64,000 nucleotides of DNA from JANXVR01 sp034667405 (GTDB lineage: Bacteria > Actinomycetota > UBA4738 > HRBIN12), in NCBI GenBank assembly GCA_034667405.1, contig JAXDJX010000017.1, positions 1 to 64,000 of the forward strand, read 5' to 3'. Shown in pieces: positions 18,430 through 27,940 of the stretch (its first letter is position 1; every line of letters begins with the position of its first letter). The position numbers were made by a program, and so were the translations under genes. A model generated the notes under the pieces. That model was not told the origin of the DNA. It made no database searches and saw only the letters and a program-made list of their open reading frames with translations.

Positions 18430-20637
18430 ATGCGCGGACTCGCTCGATGGTCGTTCACACACCGGTGGATGGTGGTCGGGGCGTGGCTGGCGGCCTTCGT
18501 CATTCTCCTCGGTGTGGGCAGTGCCGTGGGAACGGCCTACTCCAGCAGCTTCACCCTTCCGAACACCGAGTCCACTCGGGCGCTCGACCTCATCCGTGCG
18601 GTGGCTCCTGCGGAATCGGGTGATACGGAACAGATCGTCTTCGGCACCAGCGGGGGCGCCAAGGTCACGGACCCACCGGTCCAGGCCAGGGCCACCGACG
18701 TGCTCACCAAGATCGCCGCCCTCCCGCATGTGGCCGGCGTGGTCTCGCCCTTCGACAAGGCCGGCGCTCAGCAGATCAGCCCCGACGGGACCGTCGCGTT
18801 CGCCACGGTGGCGCTGGACCAGCAAGCCCAGGACCTGCCCCTTCCGTTGGCCGCCACCTTCGTGAACACGGCGAAGTCCGGGTCGGGCGATGGTCTGGTC
18901 GTTGCGGTCTCGGGTCAGTTCGCACAGTTGGCGAGCCCTCCGTCGGTGGGAGGAACCGGTCTTGGGATCCTCACCGCCGGGATCGTCCTCTTCTTGGTGT
19001 TCGGCTCGCTCTTGGCGATGGCCATGCCGCTGGCATCCGCGATGGTCGCCCTTGGAACCGCCATCTCCGCCATCGGGCTCCTGAGCCACATCATCGGGAT
19101 GCCCGAGTTCTCTTCCGAACTCGTGCTGCTCATCGGCCTGGGCGTCGGCATCGACTACGCGCTGTTCATCGTGTCGCGGCATCGTCAGGGATTGCAGTCG
19201 GGGATGGACGTCGGCGCATCCGTCGAACTCGCCATCGACACCTCCGGTCGAGCGGTGCTCTTCGCGGGGACCATCGTGTGCATCGCGCTCCTCGGCATGT
19301 TCGCGCTGGGGATCAGCTTCCTGTACGGACTCGCGGTGGCGGCCAGTATCGGCGTGCTCTTCACGATGTTGGCCGCGCTGACATTCCTGCCGGCGATGCT
19401 TGGATTCGTCGGACCGAAGATCCTGTCCCGGCGTCAGCGGCGCTCGCTCGAGAAGAACGGGTTCCGTTCGGCCCATGAGCAAGGGTTCTGGGTTCGCTGG
19501 TCACGCGGGGTCGAGCGACGTCCGGTGGTCTACGGCGCCGTGGCGCTCCTGGTCATCGTGTTGCTGGCCGTGCCGTTCTTCAAGCTCCGGCTGGGTTCCT
19601 CCGACCAGGGCAACGACCCGAAGGGGAAGACCACTCGGGTTGCCTACGACATGCTCGCGGAAGGGTTCGGCCCCGGGTTCAACGGACCACTGCAACTGGT
19701 TGCCAAGACCAACAGCGATGCGCAGACCACGGCGCTCGAGAACCTGGCCAAGACCATCTCCGGTCAGGACGGGGTCGCGGCGGTCACGCCCCTCACCACG
19801 CTCCCCGGTCCCGACAACACGAACGTGGCGCTCTTCCAGGTCTACCCGACCTCGGCACCGCAGGACGCCGCCACAACGGATCTCATCAAGACGCTCCGCG
19901 AAGACGTCGTCCCGCAAGCCGTCGCAGGCTCGGGTCTGACGGTCTACGTGGGCGGGCTCACGGCGACGTTCTCGGACTTCGCAAGCGTCCTCACCTCGAA
20001 GCTTCCGCTGTTCATCGGCATCGTGGTGCTGCTCTCGTTCCTCCTGCTGACGATGGTGCTGCGGAGCCTGGTGGTTCCGTTGAAGGCCGCGATCATGAAC
20101 CTGTTGTCCATCGGTGCCGCCTTCGGGATCTTGACGGCGGTGTTCCAGTGGGGATGGTTGGGCAGTCTGTTCGGCGTCAGCCGGCCGGGGCCGGTGGAGG
20201 CGTTCCTCCCCGTCATGCTGTTCGCGATCCTGTTCGGCTTGTCGATGGACTACGAGGTGTTCCTGGTGATGCGCATCCACGAGGAGTGGTTGCGGACCGG
20301 TAACAACAAGGACGCCATCGGGCGCGGGCTCGCGGCGACCGGCGGGACCATCACGGCCGCTGCCGGGATCATGATCGTCGTGTTCGGTTCGTTCATCCTG
20401 GGAGGGGAACGCATCATCAAGGAGTTCGGTTTGGGCCTAGCCGGAGCGATCTTCGTGGACGCGGTGATCATCCGCTCGGCGCTGGTGCCGGCCGTGATGC
20501 TCTTGACCGGCAAGATCAACTGGTGGTTCCCACGGTGGCTCGATCGCTGGCTGCCGCGGATCCACGTGGAGCCGGAGATGGTGCCCGAGGTGGAGATCCT
20601 GCCCGACCCAGCTCTCGCGGGGACGAACAGCCCCTAG
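18430..20637 (+). CDS. MMPL/RND-family membrane exporter
   Basis: About 735 residues from ATG 18430, after a GGAGG site. It follows the MmpL/YdfJ layout: one membrane helix, a large extracytoplasmic domain, a block of five to six helices, then the same again. GVGIDYALFIVSRHRQ and the matching GLSMDYEVFLVMRIHEEW are the two signature helices, whose Asp residues carry protons. Actinobacterial members export lipids or drugs. It is divergent from the MarR gene and likely controlled by it. An upstream in-frame ATG at 18331 would run through the promoter region. Confidence 0.9.
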   Translation: MRGLARWSFTHRWMVVGAWLAAFVILLGVGSAVGTAYSSSFTLPNTESTRALDLIRAVAPAESGDTEQIVFGTSGGAKVTDPPVQARATDVLTKIAALPHVAGVVSPFDKAGAQQISPDGTVAFATVALDQQAQDLPLPLAATFVNTAKSGSGDGLVVAVSGQFAQLASPPSVGGTGLGILTAGIVLFLVFGSLLAMAMPLASAMVALGTAISAIGLLSHIIGMPEFSSELVLLIGLGVGIDYALFIVSRHRQGLQSGMDVGASVELAIDTSGRAVLFAGTIVCIALLGMFALGISFLYGLAVAASIGVLFTMLAALTFLPAMLGFVGPKILSRRQRRSLEKNGFRSAHEQGFWVRWSRGVERRPVVYGAVALLVIVLLAVPFFKLRLGSSDQGNDPKGKTTRVAYDMLAEGFGPGFNGPLQLVAKTNSDAQTTALENLAKTISGQDGVAAVTPLTTLPGPDNTNVALFQVYPTSAPQDAATTDLIKTLREDVVPQAVAGSGLTVYVGGLTATFSDFASVLTSKLPLFIGIVVLLSFLLLTMVLRSLVVPLKAAIMNLLSIGAAFGILTAVFQWGWLGSLFGVSRPGPVEAFLPVMLFAILFGLSMDYEVFLVMRIHEEWLRTGNNKDAIGRGLAATGGTITAAAGIMIVVFGSFILGGERIIKEFGLGLAGAIFVDAVIIRSALVPAVMLLTGKINWWFPRWLDRWLPRIHVEPEMVPEVEILPDPALAGTNSP

Positions 20638-21917
20638 CGCGGGGCGAGGACCTCGGCGACATAAGCCGCGGCTTCGACGCCGCTGCCTATCGCGCCTTCG
20701 ATCCAGCCGGCACCCTCGGTGGCGATGTCCGATCCGGCGAACGCGAGCCGGCCTTCGTGCCGAGCGAGCGCGTCGAAGGTGCCATCGCTGAACCAGGTGG
20801 GAGGCACGGAGAGCCACGTGCCGCGAGAGAACCGATCGCTCACCCAATCGTGGCCGCCCGTCGTTCCGACGGTGGCTTCGGGAAGATGGGCGTTCACCGC
20901 GGCTGCGACCGCATCGTGGTCGGCGAGGTCTACCGGGTCCTGGACCGAGAAGCCCATGAACAGCTTGCTGTCGCCGGCCGGGAACCGCACGAAGCCCGCG
21001 TTGATGGGGGTGTCCCAGCCCGCGCCGATGTAGGTGTCGGGCGCGCCGTCGACGATCGCGATCACCTTCGAGACCTGGCCCGGGTGCCGGCACTCGGCCG
21101 CGCGGCGCTTCGGCTCCGCCAGCGGCGGATCGAACTCGACGTCTGCCCACACGTTCAGCGGGAGGGCGAGTACCGCCGCCTCGGCTCGAAGGACCGTCCC
21201 GTCCTCGAGCGTCACGGTTACGCCGCTATCGGTAGTGGCCACCTGGGCTACGACCGCTCCGAACCGGATGTCGAGACCCGCCGCCATCGGGTCGATCAGG
21301 CTCTTCGTGCCGTCGGCGAGCAGGTCACCCAGGTCCAGGAACACGTCGGCGGGGCTGTAGTTGAGTTCGACCATGTCCCAGAGGAGGGGGAGGGCCGAAC
21401 ATTCCTCGAGCGAGGCACCGCCCTTGGACACCATGTAAGCGCGCACATAGTCGACGGCTTCCGCGTCGGCATCGAGGCTCTTCACCCATGACGCGACCGG
21501 GAGATCAAGCTCGTCGAGCGCGGCCCGATCCCCGTTCGCGAACGCGTCGCGCGTGGTTCGGAGCGCATCTGCGAGGTTCGATGACGCCAGTCTCGCCTGG
21601 ATGTTCCGGATGGCGTCGATGCCTTCGGCACGCCGATCGCCGTTGATCCAGGCAAGCATGTCGGGCTCGGTTCCGGGCATGACCGGCACGCCGTAGCGGT
21701 CGATCTCGCGCGCAAGGTTGGGCTGGTCGTCCTTCGAGAAGAACATCCCGCCGTACTCCGCCATCACGCCGGTGCCCGGGATCTCTCGGTACCACGTGCG
21801 CCCGCCGATCCGATCGCGCGCTTCCAGGACCACGACGCTGCGTCCGGATTCCGACAGATCGCGCGCCGCAGCGATCCCTGCGAATCCCGCACCGAGCACC
21901 AACACGTCCGGATCCAT
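20634..21917 (-). CDS. FAD-dependent amine oxidase-family oxidoreductase
   Basis: 427 residues from ATG 21917. The dinucleotide motif GAGFAG is near the N-terminus and is followed by an E-A-R-DRIGGR stretch, the hallmark of flavin monoamine oxidases and related desaturases. The second FAD contact FAGSDIATEGAGWIEGAI closes the chain. ATG 21917 is preferred over GTG 21935 because a TAGGTT box lies eight bases upstream and the FAD strand begins immediately. The 3' end overlaps the stop of the convergent MMPL gene by 4 bases. Substrate unknown. Confidence 0.85.
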   Translation of the reverse strand: MDPDVLVLGAGFAGIAAARDLSESGRSVVVLEARDRIGGRTWYREIPGTGVMAEYGGMFFSKDDQPNLAREIDRYGVPVMPGTEPDMLAWINGDRRAEGIDAIRNIQARLASSNLADALRTTRDAFANGDRAALDELDLPVASWVKSLDADAEAVDYVRAYMVSKGGASLEECSALPLLWDMVELNYSPADVFLDLGDLLADGTKSLIDPMAAGLDIRFGAVVAQVATTDSGVTVTLEDGTVLRAEAAVLALPLNVWADVEFDPPLAEPKRRAAECRHPGQVSKVIAIVDGAPDTYIGAGWDTPINAGFVRFPAGDSKLFMGFSVQDPVDLADHDAVAAAVNAHLPEATVGTTGGHDWVSDRFSRGTWLSVPPTWFSDGTFDALARHEGRLAFAGSDIATEGAGWIEGAIGSGVEAAAYVAEVLAPR

Positions 21918-21925
21918 GGCGCGGG

Positions 21926-21931
21926 AACCTA
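21926..21931 (-). promoter_or_regulatory. Candidate -10 box of a leaderless promoter (flavin oxidase)
   Basis: TAGGTT on the minus strand, eight bases before the ATG at 21917. Confidence 0.4.
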
Positions 21932-21942
21932 CCACAGGCGCG

Positions 21943-23379
21943 TCACCGCTCTACGACCTTGCGGACGTCCGTCGGAGCACCCGGCGGGCCGCCTACTGCC
22001 GACGCGTACTCGGGCACGCCGACGCAGGTGAATAGCAGACCATCCAGCTGTTCGCCCAGCAGGGCGACGATCTCGCTGTCGATGAACGTCATCCCGGAGG
22101 CGCCGGCGCCCAGGGCGTAGGCGAGCAGATGCAGTCTGCCCTCGACGATGCCGGCTGCGAGCTGCGCCTCGCGGTACTCCCGGTCATCGAGCGCGCCCAC
22201 GTCGGTCGCCCCGATGACGACGAACGCCGCGTCGCGCGCGAGTCCCTGATCCAGCGCCACGCGGTACAGCACGTCGCGCATCTCGCCGTGGTGCGTGGGG
22301 ACGGAGAGGTCCTGCCAGCGGTAGATGCCGGGCGCTAACCCCTCCACGCCGTGGACCGCGACGAAGTGCGGGGGATCGATGCCGCGCATCGCCGCCAGCA
22401 AGGACGTACGGAGCACGTCTTCCGGCAGGCTGCGCGAGGGATCCATCCGGCGTTGCGAGCCGCGCGCCAGCGCGATGACCTCGACCGGGTCGGTGCCCTG
22501 CGACGGCACATCGACCGGCGCACCGCGATCCCACGCGGGCCCGAGCGCATCCAGGTCGCCCGCCCGCTGCGCAGCCGTGACGAGCGGGAACTCGATCGGC
22601 GTGGCGTCGACCCGGCCCGCCTCGGCCGAACCCGTCGCTTCGAGTGCGGGCGTGCCCTGGCCGAGCGCGACCACGGCCACCGGCCACTCCTGAACCCCGT
22701 CCGCTCCGACCAGCGCGGTGACAGCCGCATCGGGGAAGCGGGTGTGCAGCCGTGGGCTGAGTCCCGCGGAGTCGGCCACGACAAGGAGCTGGGCGAGCAT
22801 GGTGCCGGCGTCCCAATAGACGTGCCGGTACCCGCGCTCGCGGTAGCGCCACCCGGTTCGCCACGGGATCCCGGTCACGATCACGGCGGCCGCGTCGCCG
22901 CTCGGTGGCGGGCCGACCTGGAACAGCGCGTGGTCCTGCGGGTCGTACCAGTGCACACCGGCGGGCACCGCCATCCCATCCGGCACGGCGACGTACAACT
23001 CCAGTGGGAACCGTCCACCCGCGGATCCCGAAGCGCGGAACAGCCACGTCGCGTAGGGCCGAACCATCGTGCGAACCACGCCGGCGGAAAGGTGCAGGAG
23101 TCGGGAGAGATTCGGAAGGTCAAGATCGGCGGCCGGGTCTGCAATGCCCGCGAGCACGGAAACCGCGGAGGCGCTCGTGGACGGCAGGTTGCGGGGGAGC
23201 GGCACCCGCGGCAGCGTGCGTTCGTAGCGTTTGTAGAACCAGGGGAGCCGATCCAGGTCGTTCACCACGAGGTCTTGCAACACGCGAGGATCATCGACGG
23301 GATCGTCCCATTCGCGGTCGGGCACGTAAGAGGTCAACCGATGCAGGAGCTGCGTTGCGGTCTCTACGCCTGTCCCCAT
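21943..23379 (-). CDS. SagB-like tandem nitroreductase (FMN oxidoreductase)
   Basis: 478 residues with two nitroreductase-like halves. The first starts around LHLSAGVVRTMVRPYATWLFRASGSAGGRFPLELY-type sequence, with FPLELYVAV and HWYDPQDHAL. The second (about 275-470) has SRSLPEDVLRTSLLAA and a VALDQGLARDAAFVV core. This matches SagB/ThcOx azoline dehydrogenases, which oxidise peptide thiazolines or oxazolines. No cyclodehydratase, precursor peptide or exporter is nearby, so the substrate is open. Its ATG shares one base with the stop of the DHFR-like gene (TGATG), and with the 61-residue protein they form a three-gene operon. Confidence 0.75.
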   Translation of the reverse strand: MGTGVETATQLLHRLTSYVPDREWDDPVDDPRVLQDLVVNDLDRLPWFYKRYERTLPRVPLPRNLPSTSASAVSVLAGIADPAADLDLPNLSRLLHLSAGVVRTMVRPYATWLFRASGSAGGRFPLELYVAVPDGMAVPAGVHWYDPQDHALFQVGPPPSGDAAAVIVTGIPWRTGWRYRERGYRHVYWDAGTMLAQLLVVADSAGLSPRLHTRFPDAAVTALVGADGVQEWPVAVVALGQGTPALEATGSAEAGRVDATPIEFPLVTAAQRAGDLDALGPAWDRGAPVDVPSQGTDPVEVIALARGSQRRMDPSRSLPEDVLRTSLLAAMRGIDPPHFVAVHGVEGLAPGIYRWQDLSVPTHHGEMRDVLYRVALDQGLARDAAFVVIGATDVGALDDREYREAQLAAGIVEGRLHLLAYALGAGASGMTFIDSEIVALLGEQLDGLLFTCVGVPEYASAVGGPPGAPTDVRKVVER

Positions 23380-23936
23380 CAGGTCTTGGTTCGGTAGTGA
23401 AGGTGAACCACGCCGCTCGTGAAGCGATGTTCGTCCAGCAGTTCGAGCGGGAGCAGGACATCGTCGGGGAGCGCTCGCGTGCCGCCTCCGACGACCACGG
23501 GCGTGAGGAACAGATGGTACTCGTCGACCAACCCTGCCTTGATGGCCTGTGCGGCGAGGGTGGGCCCGCCGATGCCGATGTCGCGCTCCAGGTTCGCCTT
23601 CATCTCCTTGATCGCGTCAGGATCGAAGCGGGGCTCGATACGGGTTCGCGCGCTGGACGGTGTGTCCAGTGTCGTGGAGTAGACGACCTTGTCGGCCGCC
23701 TGCCAGATGCGCCAGTACTCCTGGATGGGCGGCGGTTCGGAAGGGTCGGGCGTGGTCTCCCAATAGACCATCACCTCGTACATGCGGCGCCCGTAGAGAT
23801 AGGTGCCGATCGGTCGCTCCAGGTCGTTGACGAATGAATGGACCTCCGCATCCGGCGCGGCCCAGTCGAAGTTGCCGTTCTGGTCCGCCACGTAGCCGTC
23901 GAGCGACGTGATCGCCGCGTAGATGAGCTTCGCCAC
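23379..23936 (-). CDS. RibD C-terminal / dihydrofolate reductase-family protein
   Basis: 185 residues from a GTG directly after the preceding stop. LIYAAITSLDGYVADQNGNFDW is the typical first strand and loop; GTYLYGRRMYEVM and DIGIGGPTLAAQAIKAGLVDEY follow, the latter the NADPH-binding GGxxL turn. Members are YyaP/YwjB-like reductases, not the folate-essential enzyme. It is the middle gene of a three-gene operon with a SagB-like flavoenzyme. Confidence 0.85.
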   Translation of the reverse strand: MAKLIYAAITSLDGYVADQNGNFDWAAPDAEVHSFVNDLERPIGTYLYGRRMYEVMVYWETTPDPSEPPPIQEYWRIWQAADKVVYSTTLDTPSSARTRIEPRFDPDAIKEMKANLERDIGIGGPTLAAQAIKAGLVDEYHLFLTPVVVGGGTRALPDDVLLPLELLDEHRFTSGVVHLHYRTKT

Positions 23937-24122
23937 TCAGTTCTCGCGGTCCTCGGCGGCGTTCCGAGCGGCGTCGGCGTTCTTGACCTTGGCGAGCACT
24001 GCCCGCCACTCGTCGAGCTGGTCCGCGGGCACCATCGCCACAAGGTCGCCGAAGGTCAGGTACTCGGTCCTGCCGTTGTTCTGGCGTTCGCGGAGCATCT
24101 CGATCAGCTCGTCGTTGGTCAT
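23937..24122 (-). CDS. Small helical hypothetical protein
   Basis: 61 residues, charged, predicted as three short helices (DELIEMLRERQ, FGDLVAMV, LDEWRAVLAKVKNADAA). GAGGAG stands before the ATG, and its TGA is directly followed by the GTG of the reductase, so it leads the three-gene operon. Not recognised as a family. Confidence 0.6.
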   Translation of the reverse strand: MTNDELIEMLRERQNNGRTEYLTFGDLVAMVPADQLDEWRAVLAKVKNADAARNAAEDREN

Positions 24123-24157
24123 CGCGGTCTCCTCTTCCCGGTCTCGGAGTGTGCGTC

Positions 24158-26257
24158 TCAGCCTTGAGTGTCTCCATCCGGGGGCTCGATGACATCGACC
24201 GGAGGCGGCGGCACCCCTTGCTGCCCGGTTTCGGCCTCGTGTTCGGCCGCATCTTCCTTGGGACCCAACGCCGCCACGGCGTTGGCGACCGAGCCCTTGC
24301 CGTTCCCGTTCCCGCCCGATGGCTGGAGGGAGCGCATCATCGTTGCGGCCAAGCCTTCGAGGCTCCCTCCGCCGCCGGCGACCAGCACGTCCGGCACGAC
24401 CTTGATGTGGCCCTCGCCCACGGCCGATGCGACGGCGACCAGTGCGGTTGCGGCCGAACCGAGCGCCTCGGTCTGCGCCTCATACCCGGTCGCCTGCGCG
24501 AGTCCCTTGGCCTCGATCGCCTTGGCCTGCGCCAACCCGATGGCTTTGGTCTTATCGGCCTCCGCCTGGCCGGTGAGCCTGACGAAGTTCGACTCTCCCT
24601 CAGCCTCGGCGGTTCGGGCGGCCGCGGCGTTCTTCTGCACGTCGACGTTGACCTGCGCTCTCGCCAGCCCCGCCTGGGAGTCGGCTGTTCCCTTGGCCTT
24701 CTCGACGTCGATCCGCGCCTGTTCGGCCTCCTGCTCCCGGCCGAAGGTCTCCTTACGCTGCACCGCGATCTCGCGGTCCGACAGCACGGCGACCAGGGTC
24801 TCGGGCAGGATCACGTCCTGGATGTAAACGCCCTTGGTCTCGACGACGTACTTGCCCAGGTACTCGGTGATGTAGCGCTCGGCCTGGTCCTGCACTTCCT
24901 GCCGCTTCTGGATGAACCCCACCGCCGGGAGCCCTTGCACCGTGTTGCGGAAGTAGTTGCCGACTGCCGATTGCAGCACCTCGTTGACCAGGTTCAGCAT
25001 GGTTCCGACCATCGAGATCACCTTCGGCGCCTTGGTGTCCGGCACCTGGATCTGGACCTGGAGATCGATCATGAAGCTGAAGCCTTCCTGCGACTTGGCC
25101 TCGATGGTCGACAGCTGGGCGTCGAGGTTATGCGCGTGCGACGTGGCCTCGGCCCAGTTCAGTGTCAGGATCGCCGTGGGGACGATCTCGGCGCTGTACG
25201 TGCGCGGGTTCAGCGCGTACTTGCCGGTTCGAAGCGGCTCCCGCCAGATCCCGCGGTGTCCGGGGCGCACCAGCGACCCGAACTTGAACTCCTCGCCGCT
25301 GGTGTCCTCAGTGGAGAGACCCAGGTAGGACTTGATGACCGCGACCTCGCCTTGATTCACGATGAGCATCGGCGCGAGCTCCACCTTGACCAGGAACGGG
25401 TTCAGCAGATAGGCGCCGTACATGAGCGGGTCGTGCTGCAACCCGATCTTGCCGCCGTTGTCCAAGAACGCCTGGAAGTCCTGATAGTTGTTGTGGAGTG
25501 TGTTCTTCGAACCCAGGAGCACCTCGATGATCTCGGGGTCCAGACGGCCCGCATCCTCCATGGCCACGATGTCCGCGAATCCGCCGAGGCGTCCGGCGAT
25601 GTCTCCGGAGGGAAGCGGATCGCCCTCCTGCACCGTGACGATGCCGACGAAGTCGCTGTCGCCCTGCGGTTCGATGCGCACCACGCGAAGGTCCTCCGCG
25701 CTGAGCCCGAAGGACTCGGGTGTCACGGCCAGCTCGCGGCCGACGCGGGACATCATCTCCGGAGCGACGGGCATCCCGTAGGCGCGCGCCGGCGTCAGGA
25801 CCAAGAAGCCCACCGGGTGGAACGGGATCAACGAACCCGGAGGAAGGACGGGACGCTGGACCCCTTGCTGACCCCCACCGTTCAGGAACTCGCGGACGTC
25901 CCGGAAGTTGCCGAACTCCGGCTTGTAGATCGCGCTCTTGGCACCCGCGGGAAGCGGGGCGCCGACCTGGGCGATCACCACGCCGATTCCGTCGGCCGGG
26001 ACCTGCACCCACGGGTGCTTTCGAACGTTGTAGATGAGCCACGGCTTGATCCGCAGTCCCGGCATGAGCAGCTCGGCCTGATAGCCGGCCTCGCCGTTGA
26101 AGGCGATGACGTGCCCCTGGGAGAGCTTGCGCCCGAAGCGCTTCGCCACCAGTCCGACCTGCGTGGGCCCGATCAGCTGGATCGACTTCAAGATGTAGAT
26201 GAGCAGCAGCCCGACCGCGGCGCCTGCTGCCACCGTGGCGACATTCACGTTGTCCAC
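24158..26257 (-). CDS. Large SPFH/flotillin-like membrane protein
   Basis: 699 residues. One N-terminal membrane helix (about 6-24) is followed by beta-rich SPFH-type sequence: an unusual first region (about 30-290) with VGLVAKRFGRKL and PGLRIKPWLIYNV, then a second SPFH-like unit (about 300-500) with VNQGEVAVIKS. A long Ala/Glu/Gln-rich coiled coil (about 505-620, many AEAE and AQAKA units) precedes a disordered Pro-rich tail. This is the flotillin architecture with the band-7 region apparently doubled. Family members organise membrane domains. It is probably monocistronic. Confidence 0.8.
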   Translation of the reverse strand: MDNVNVATVAAGAAVGLLLIYILKSIQLIGPTQVGLVAKRFGRKLSQGHVIAFNGEAGYQAELLMPGLRIKPWLIYNVRKHPWVQVPADGIGVVIAQVGAPLPAGAKSAIYKPEFGNFRDVREFLNGGGQQGVQRPVLPPGSLIPFHPVGFLVLTPARAYGMPVAPEMMSRVGRELAVTPESFGLSAEDLRVVRIEPQGDSDFVGIVTVQEGDPLPSGDIAGRLGGFADIVAMEDAGRLDPEIIEVLLGSKNTLHNNYQDFQAFLDNGGKIGLQHDPLMYGAYLLNPFLVKVELAPMLIVNQGEVAVIKSYLGLSTEDTSGEEFKFGSLVRPGHRGIWREPLRTGKYALNPRTYSAEIVPTAILTLNWAEATSHAHNLDAQLSTIEAKSQEGFSFMIDLQVQIQVPDTKAPKVISMVGTMLNLVNEVLQSAVGNYFRNTVQGLPAVGFIQKRQEVQDQAERYITEYLGKYVVETKGVYIQDVILPETLVAVLSDREIAVQRKETFGREQEAEQARIDVEKAKGTADSQAGLARAQVNVDVQKNAAAARTAEAEGESNFVRLTGQAEADKTKAIGLAQAKAIEAKGLAQATGYEAQTEALGSAATALVAVASAVGEGHIKVVPDVLVAGGGGSLEGLAATMMRSLQPSGGNGNGKGSVANAVAALGPKEDAAEHEAETGQQGVPPPPVDVIEPPDGDTQG

Positions 26258-26351
26258 TTCGACCTCCTTGGTCTCAGTCCGGAACCTACTCCTGCGGCGA
26301 AGGTTTCGTCTAGGGGAAACCCTGACCGAGAGTTCAGTGAGACCGGACCGG

Positions 26352-26534
26352 TCAGTGGAAGAGCCAGAAGGCTCCGAGGACCAGGGCGACGATCACGACC
26401 ACCACGACGATCCCGAGCAGCGAGTTGCGCGCCACCTCATCCTGTTCCTCGCCGTGCATCTTGTCCCGGTTGGGCTTGGTGCCGACCTTCGGGAGGTGCC
26501 TGCGCCCTTTGCGCTTCTCACCGCTGTTGCCCAT
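26352..26534 (-). CDS. Small single-pass membrane protein
   Basis: 60 residues: a basic cytosolic N-terminus (KRKGRRHLPK) and one C-terminal hydrophobic helix ending at the last residue. A TACGCT box seven bases before the ATG suggests leaderless expression. It lies just upstream of the flotillin-like gene on the same strand, about 95 bases away, so an accessory role is possible but unproven. Confidence 0.6.
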   Translation of the reverse strand: MGNSGEKRKGRRHLPKVGTKPNRDKMHGEEQDEVARNSLLGIVVVVVIVALVLGAFWLFH

Positions 26535-26541
26535 ACGAAGC

Positions 26542-26547
26542 AGCGTA
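26542..26547 (-). promoter_or_regulatory. Candidate -10 box of a leaderless promoter (60-residue membrane protein)
   Basis: TACGCT on the minus strand, seven bases before the ATG at 26534. Confidence 0.4.
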
Positions 26548-26621
26548 CACGCGCCGGTCGTTCAGGCCTTCTGCAGGTCCGCGACCATGCGGCAGTTGCA
26601 TATCTGCGGTATGAACTATGG

Positions 26622-27932
26622 ATGACGTCGAGGATCGGGGCCACGCCTGCCCCACACGGCCTGCTCCGGCGCTCGAGTCGCGCCGTGATCCTGGGGGTCG
26701 TCCTGATGTCCCTCATCGCGGCCGCATGCGATTCCGGAACGCCAAATAGCCCCTCCCAAACAGGCGCCGGCGGGACGGTGAGTACTCCTCCCGAGAGCCA
26801 GGCGCACGTGACGATCACCCCCGCGAATCGATCCAAGGCGGTGGACCCGTCGGCGGGGATCTCCATCAAGGTCGAAGGGGGCACCATCACGAACGTCGTC
26901 GCGCAGGCCGACGGACAGGAGGTCGCTGGAGAGAAGGGCGCAGGCGGCACCTCGTGGCATAGCCGGTGGGCGCTCCTGACCAACACGCACTATGCGGTCC
27001 GAGCAATAGCCAAGGACGCCGATGGCAACTCGGTGACCACGCACAGCACGTTCACCACGCTCGCACCGACCAAGACGTTCTCGACAACCATCTTCGAGGG
27101 CTACGGGAAGACGTACGGGGTGGGGATGCCGATCATCCTCACCTTCAGTTCGCCCATCACGGACAAGCGCGCGGTGGAGCGGTCACTGCAGATCTGGACC
27201 TCGCACAAGGTGGTCGGCGCGTGGTACTGGGACGGCGACCAGACGCTCTACTTCCGCCCGCGCGACTACTGGCCGGCGAAAACGACCGTGAGGTTCACCG
27301 GTCACTTGGACGGGGTCGATGCGGGCGCCGGGATGTACGGGGTCCATACGCTGACGCAGAGCTTCAAGATCGGACGCTCGCTCATCGCGGTCGCCGGCAC
27401 GCGAACACACCGTGTGCAGGTCTACCGGGACGGGAAGCTGTTCGGGGACTGGCCGATCAGCACGGGCAAGACCGGCGACGACACGCCGAACGGCACGTAC
27501 CTCACCATGGACAAGACCAACCCGGAGGAGATGATCGGACCCGGGTACGACATCTTGGTGCCGTGGTCCGTCCGATTCACGCTGTCGGGGAACTTCATGC
27601 ACGACGCGTACTGGTCGGTGGGGGAGCAGGGCTTCGCGAACGTCAGTCACGGCTGCGTGAACATGTCGCCCGCCAACGCCGAGACGTACTACAAGCTGGC
27701 CCTCCAAGGCGATCCGGTGACCATCACCGGGAGCCCCAGTCCCGGCCGCTGGGGCGACGGATGGACCGTGTGGTTCTTAACGTGGCACGACCTGCTGGAC
27801 GGGAGCGCGACCCACGATGCGGTGCAGGCAGGACCCGATGGCAGCGCGTTCGTGGCGCCGGGGACCATCAAGCAGTCGCACGCGAAGTCTCCGCTACGGA
27901 CATCCCACCCGGGGAACTCGGAAGCGGTGTAG
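26622..27932 (+). CDS. L,D-transpeptidase lipoprotein (Ldt/YkuD family)
   Basis: 436 residues from ATG 26622. The lipobox ends at C36 (SLIAAAC). Two Ig-like beta-domains (about 65-155 and 155-255, with TITPANRSKAVDPSAGI and VGMPIILTFSSPI) precede the YkuD catalytic domain. The active site reads SHGCVNMSP, with the catalytic Cys and upstream HDAYW. This is the domain order of mycobacterial LdtMt2, which makes 3-3 crosslinks in peptidoglycan, the best functional guess. The frame is open further upstream, but those residues overlap the opposing flotillin gene. Confidence 0.9.
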   Translation: MTSRIGATPAPHGLLRRSSRAVILGVVLMSLIAAACDSGTPNSPSQTGAGGTVSTPPESQAHVTITPANRSKAVDPSAGISIKVEGGTITNVVAQADGQEVAGEKGAGGTSWHSRWALLTNTHYAVRAIAKDADGNSVTTHSTFTTLAPTKTFSTTIFEGYGKTYGVGMPIILTFSSPITDKRAVERSLQIWTSHKVVGAWYWDGDQTLYFRPRDYWPAKTTVRFTGHLDGVDAGAGMYGVHTLTQSFKIGRSLIAVAGTRTHRVQVYRDGKLFGDWPISTGKTGDDTPNGTYLTMDKTNPEEMIGPGYDILVPWSVRFTLSGNFMHDAYWSVGEQGFANVSHGCVNMSPANAETYYKLALQGDPVTITGSPSPGRWGDGWTVWFLTWHDLLDGSATHDAVQAGPDGSAFVAPGTIKQSHAKSPLRTSHPGNSEAV

Positions 27933-27940
27933 AGGGCGGT

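Noticed and set aside
24149..26614. An 821-codon open frame on the plus strand opposite the SPFH gene
   Set aside because: It is antisense to a clear flotillin-like protein, has composition biased to Arg, His, Asp and Gly, no domain, and is a by-product of high G+C codon use.
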